Assembly: GCA_035512495.1 (NCBI GenBank)
Contig: DATKDW010000082.1
Coordinates: 1 to 47,127, forward strand
Length of the DNA stretch: 47,127 nucleotides
From: Acidimicrobiales bacterium
GTDB taxonomy: Bacteria > Actinomycetota > Acidimicrobiia > Acidimicrobiales > CADCSY01
Direction of reading: 5' to 3'
Shown here: in pieces, positions 44,874-47,127 of the stretch
Position numbering within the stretch: position 1 is the stretch's first letter
How the letters are laid out: every line of letters starts with the position of its first letter
Translations under genes and position numbers: made by a program
The notes under the pieces: model-generated
The model's input: only the letters and a program-made list of their open reading frames with translations
The model's database searches: none
Told to the model about the DNA's origin: nothing

Positions 44874-44931
44874 CCCGGGATGCGTTTGGTTCGTCGAGGT
44901 CCCGCCAGGGAGTGCTGGTCGGACCACTGCG

Positions 44932-45333
44932 TCAGAGCGCTGTCAGGACGCCGATGAGCACGATGGCCATCCCGGGTAGGTGGCCGGCGCTGCTGGTTGC
45001 GAGAAGTTTCCAGCCGAGAGACCGGACCGCGAAGTGGTCGCCGATGTCCTGACGCCAGTTGGCGATGGCGCCGGCGACGAACAGCGCGGAACCGGTGACG
45101 AGCAGCCCGGCAGCGGTGGTCTCCAGCCATGCGGTCAGCGACGAGAAGGCCACGGCCACGGACAGCCCCAAGTGGACTGCTCCCTGGATGATCGCCGAGA
45201 GGTGCGCGGTCACCAGGTGGCGAGGTGCCTCAGGGACCCGACTGCGGACCTGGGACAGCGGGATGCCGAGCAGGAACCCCACGGTGAGGCTCACCGTGCC
45301 ATACACGACGAGGATCTTCGCTGCTGTCTCCAT
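44932..45333 (-). CDS. Small four-helix membrane protein (hydroxylaminobenzene mutase/styrene-oxide-isomerase-like?)
   Basis: 133 residues with four predicted membrane helices. VTAHLSAIIQGAVHLGL in the second helix and GAIANWRQD resemble the AH...G and NW patterns of hydroxylaminobenzene mutase and styrene oxide isomerase, small membrane isomerases of about this size; the resemblance is from memory and weak. The gene is divergent from a TetR regulator with a 69-bp shared promoter region, the usual layout for a regulator controlling its neighbour. TTGACG-N18-CATGAT lies upstream. Confidence 0.65.
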   Translation of the reverse strand: METAAKILVVYGTVSLTVGFLLGIPLSQVRSRVPEAPRHLVTAHLSAIIQGAVHLGLSVAVAFSSLTAWLETTAAGLLVTGSALFVAGAIANWRQDIGDHFAVRSLGWKLLATSSAGHLPGMAIVLIGVLTAL

Positions 45334-45362
45334 CCGCCCCCCAACTTGGTGAGATTCTACGT

Positions 45363-45392
45363 ATCATGGATTAGGTGGTAGGGATCCGTCAA
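45363..45392 (-). promoter_or_regulatory. Promoter of the small membrane protein gene
   Basis: On the minus strand TTGACG (45392-45387) and CATGAT (45368-45363) are separated by 18 bp. The region also contains the near-complementary ends CCAACTTGG (from about 45343) and CAAGGTTGG (45390-45398), a possible operator for the divergent TetR protein. Confidence 0.45.
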
Positions 45393-45402
45393 GGTTGGAG
45401 AC

Positions 45403-46023
45403 GTGACACGCAACTACGACCTCGGTGAGCGGGCGAAGGGGATGGAGGAGACGCGCCAGCGGATCCTCGATGCCGCCTGGAACCTCACGGCGGCTGCGGG
45501 CTTCGAGCCCGTCAGCGTCGACGAGATCGCCGCCGAGGCGGGAGTCGGGCGTGCCACGATCTTCCGCCACTTCGGTTCCAAGACCGCCCTGTACGAGGCC
45601 GCCCTGTGGCACCGCATGTCCCTGGTGGATCTCGATCGCGTCGAGGCTGCCCACCAGCTTCCCGACCCCGTGGACGCGCTCGCCGAGGTGCTGCGAGCGA
45701 ACTGCGAGATGTTCGACCAGATCGGCGACGCCCTGGCCCGCTGCCTCGAAGTGGCCCGCACCAACGACCTCATGCGCCAGCTCCTCGACATCTCCTACTT
45801 CGGCCGCCGAGTCGACTCGATGTCCCGGCTCGCACGACGCCTCCACGACGCCGGCCGGCTCGCCCCCGGCTGGACCCAGCCTCGCGTCGCCGACGCGCTC
45901 GTCGTCCTCACCAGCCTCGAGGCCTACGAGACCCTCACCCGTCACCGTGCCCGACCCACCAATGCGGCGTCCGACACCCTGTTCGCCATGGCCCAGGCGT
46001 TCCTCGTCGCACCGGGCAGCTGA
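45403..46023 (+). CDS. TetR-family transcriptional regulator
   Basis: 206 residues. N-terminal helix-turn-helix: MEETRQRILDAAWNLTAAAG, VSVDEIAAEAGVGRATIFRHFGSKTALYEAAL. The C-terminal ligand-binding part is all helical. It probably represses the divergent small membrane protein gene and itself through the 69-bp intergenic region. GTG 45403 is preceded by TTGGAG. The inducer is unknown. Confidence 0.88.
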   Translation: MTRNYDLGERAKGMEETRQRILDAAWNLTAAAGFEPVSVDEIAAEAGVGRATIFRHFGSKTALYEAALWHRMSLVDLDRVEAAHQLPDPVDALAEVLRANCEMFDQIGDALARCLEVARTNDLMRQLLDISYFGRRVDSMSRLARRLHDAGRLAPGWTQPRVADALVVLTSLEAYETLTRHRARPTNAASDTLFAMAQAFLVAPGS

Positions 46024-46074
46024 CTGGATCACAGCCGGGCTTGGGCGGGGGGTACACCAGTCCCGGCATCCCGT

Positions 46075-46080
46075 TAGCGT
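46075..46080 (+). promoter_or_regulatory. Probable -10 box for a leaderless hydrolase transcript
   Basis: TAGCGT followed by 7 nt and ATG 46088. No ribosome-binding site is present. Confidence 0.45.
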
Positions 46081-46087
46081 CGAGACG

Positions 46088-47035
46088 ATGGGCGCGCCGA
46101 CGAGCCACGACCACCACGACGACCGCCTCCCGCCGCCGGTGACGGTGGAGGTCGGGGACGGGCTCTTCGCCTACGTGCAGCCCGACGGCAGCTGGTGGAT
46201 CAACAACACCGGCTTCCTCGTGGGCTCCGACGGCGTGGTGGCCGTCGACACCTGCTCCACCGAGCGGCGGACGCGCGCCTTCCTCGGGGCGGTGTCGGAG
46301 GTGACCACCGCGCCCATCCGCACGCTGGTCAACACCCACCACCACGGCGACCACACCAACGGCAACTGCCTGCTGCCCGAGGCGACGATCCTCGCCCACC
46401 ACCAGTGCCGCGAGGGCGTGCGGGCCACGCCCATCGGCGGCCTCGAGGCCGTCTTCGGCGAGGTCGGGTGGGGCGACCTCACCCCCAACCCGCCGTTCGT
46501 GACGTTCGACGACCGCCTCGACGTGCACGTCGACGACACCCGCCTCGAGCTGCACCACATCGGCACGCCCGCCCACACCACCGGCGATGTGGTGGCGTGG
46601 GTGCCGGAGCAGTCGGTCCTCTACGCCGGCGACCTCGTGTTCAACGGCGCCACGCCCTTCGTGGTCATGGGCTCGGTGGCAGGGTCGTTGCAGGCGGTCG
46701 AGCGGGTCCGGGCGTTCGGTGCCCACACCATCGTCCCCGGCCACGGCGGCGTCTGCGGCCCGGAGGTGCTCGACCGCATTGCCGGCTACCTCCGCTTCGT
46801 GCAGGAGCTCGCCGCCGACGCCAAGGAGGCGGGCGAGGGGCCACTCGACGCCGCCCGCCAGGCCGACCTCGGGGAGTACGCCGAGCTGCTCGACAGTGAG
46901 CGCATCGTCGGCAACCTGCACCGCGCCTACGCCGAGCTCGACGGCGCCGAGCCCGGGGCGCCCATCGACGTCCTCGCCGCCTTCGGCGACATGATCGTCT
47001 ACAACGGCGGCAAGCCGCTCCGCTGCCTCGCCTGA
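46088..47035 (+). CDS. Metallo-beta-lactamase-fold hydrolase
   Basis: 315 residues. The metal-binding motif THHHGDH (His84, His86, Asp88, His89) is followed by GTPAHTTGDVVAWVPEQSVLYAGDLVFNG (third His and bridging Asp) and IVPGHGGVCG (last His). The conserved opening SWWINNTGFLVGSDGVVAVDTC is typical of the SoxH/quinoprotein-relay-like branch rather than glyoxalase II or true beta-lactamases. It has no signal peptide, so it acts in the cytosol; the substrate is unknown. Confidence 0.88.
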   Translation: MGAPTSHDHHDDRLPPPVTVEVGDGLFAYVQPDGSWWINNTGFLVGSDGVVAVDTCSTERRTRAFLGAVSEVTTAPIRTLVNTHHHGDHTNGNCLLPEATILAHHQCREGVRATPIGGLEAVFGEVGWGDLTPNPPFVTFDDRLDVHVDDTRLELHHIGTPAHTTGDVVAWVPEQSVLYAGDLVFNGATPFVVMGSVAGSLQAVERVRAFGAHTIVPGHGGVCGPEVLDRIAGYLRFVQELAADAKEAGEGPLDAARQADLGEYAELLDSERIVGNLHRAYAELDGAEPGAPIDVLAAFGDMIVYNGGKPLRCLA

Positions 47036-47127
47036 GGATCGGCGGTCGCGTGGTGGTCGCCGATGCTCGGCGCTCGCGCGACGCTCGTCCTGTCATCCTC
47101 TCCGGCGGTGGATGGAGACGGCGTAGT
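47036..47127. other. Window end, non-coding
   Basis: ATCGGCG (47038-47044) can pair with CGCCGAT (47058-47064) just after the hydrolase stop, a weak terminator-like hairpin without a T-run. No gene start could be supported in the remaining bases. Confidence 0.3.

Overview
The window is very GC-rich (around 70% or more). It is densely coded on both strands, with many GTG starts and GTGA/ATGA gene overlaps. Coproheme decarboxylase of the Gram-positive haem route, an ANTAR regulator, a PAC2-family protein, several lipoproteins with an LAAC lipobox followed by acidic residues, a DUF1611 protein and leaderless promoters all point to an actinobacterium, most likely class Acidimicrobiia. That assignment is inference from gene content. 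It looks like ordinary chromosome: no rRNA, tRNA, CRISPR array, phage or insertion sequence was seen.

Layout. 1-8.0 kb: 5' part of a second-type methionyl-tRNA synthetase gene (minus), chdC, a branched-chain-amino-acid-type ABC importer (livK on plus, converging on livHMGF on minus; LivH carries an extra N-terminal secreted domain), then larE. 8.1-16.2 kb: a Baeyer-Villiger-type monooxygenase, small unknown proteins, a CoA-disulfide-reductase-like flavoenzyme coupled to glnD, and a Nudix hydrolase. 16.3-21 kb: amidase, PAC2 protein, YihY/BrkB membrane protein with a 30-residue membrane peptide in front, an internally deleted citrate synthase gene and an acetyltransferase. 21.2-25.6 kb: an AAA ATPase with atypical composition, then peptidase E, a DgcN-like DUF1611 protein and a PLP racemase, which look like one amino-acid/dipeptide module. 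25.6-28.9 kb: a GAF-ANTAR regulator divergent from a DapA-like aldolase/OYE pair, with a strongly structured leader between them. 28.9-36.2 kb: secreted lipase, msrA, and a copper locus made of a double-cupredoxin lipoprotein overlapping a 1391-residue membrane-anchored multicopper oxidase. 36.2-38.7 kb: S4 protein plus modABC. 38.7-47.1 kb: lipoprotein, dusB-maf, leuA behind a leucine-codon attenuator, a phosphohistidine-domain protein, a small membrane protein with divergent TetR, and a metallo-beta-lactamase-fold hydrolase.

The most unusual items are: the triplicated multicopper oxidase, in which only the first repeat has a full copper ligand set while the second keeps a partial one; the leuA leader peptide, which appears to be translated from a leaderless transcript; a recurring TANNNT-N6/7-start-codon arrangement at about ten genes, including a leaderless 9-codon upstream ORF coupled to an amidase; the ANTAR-associated leader with mutually exclusive 8-bp helices; the peptidase E/DgcN/racemase cluster behind a leader that can hide its ribosome-binding site; and the LivH fusion.

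Functions are assigned from motifs read in the translated sequence and from family knowledge; no database search was possible.
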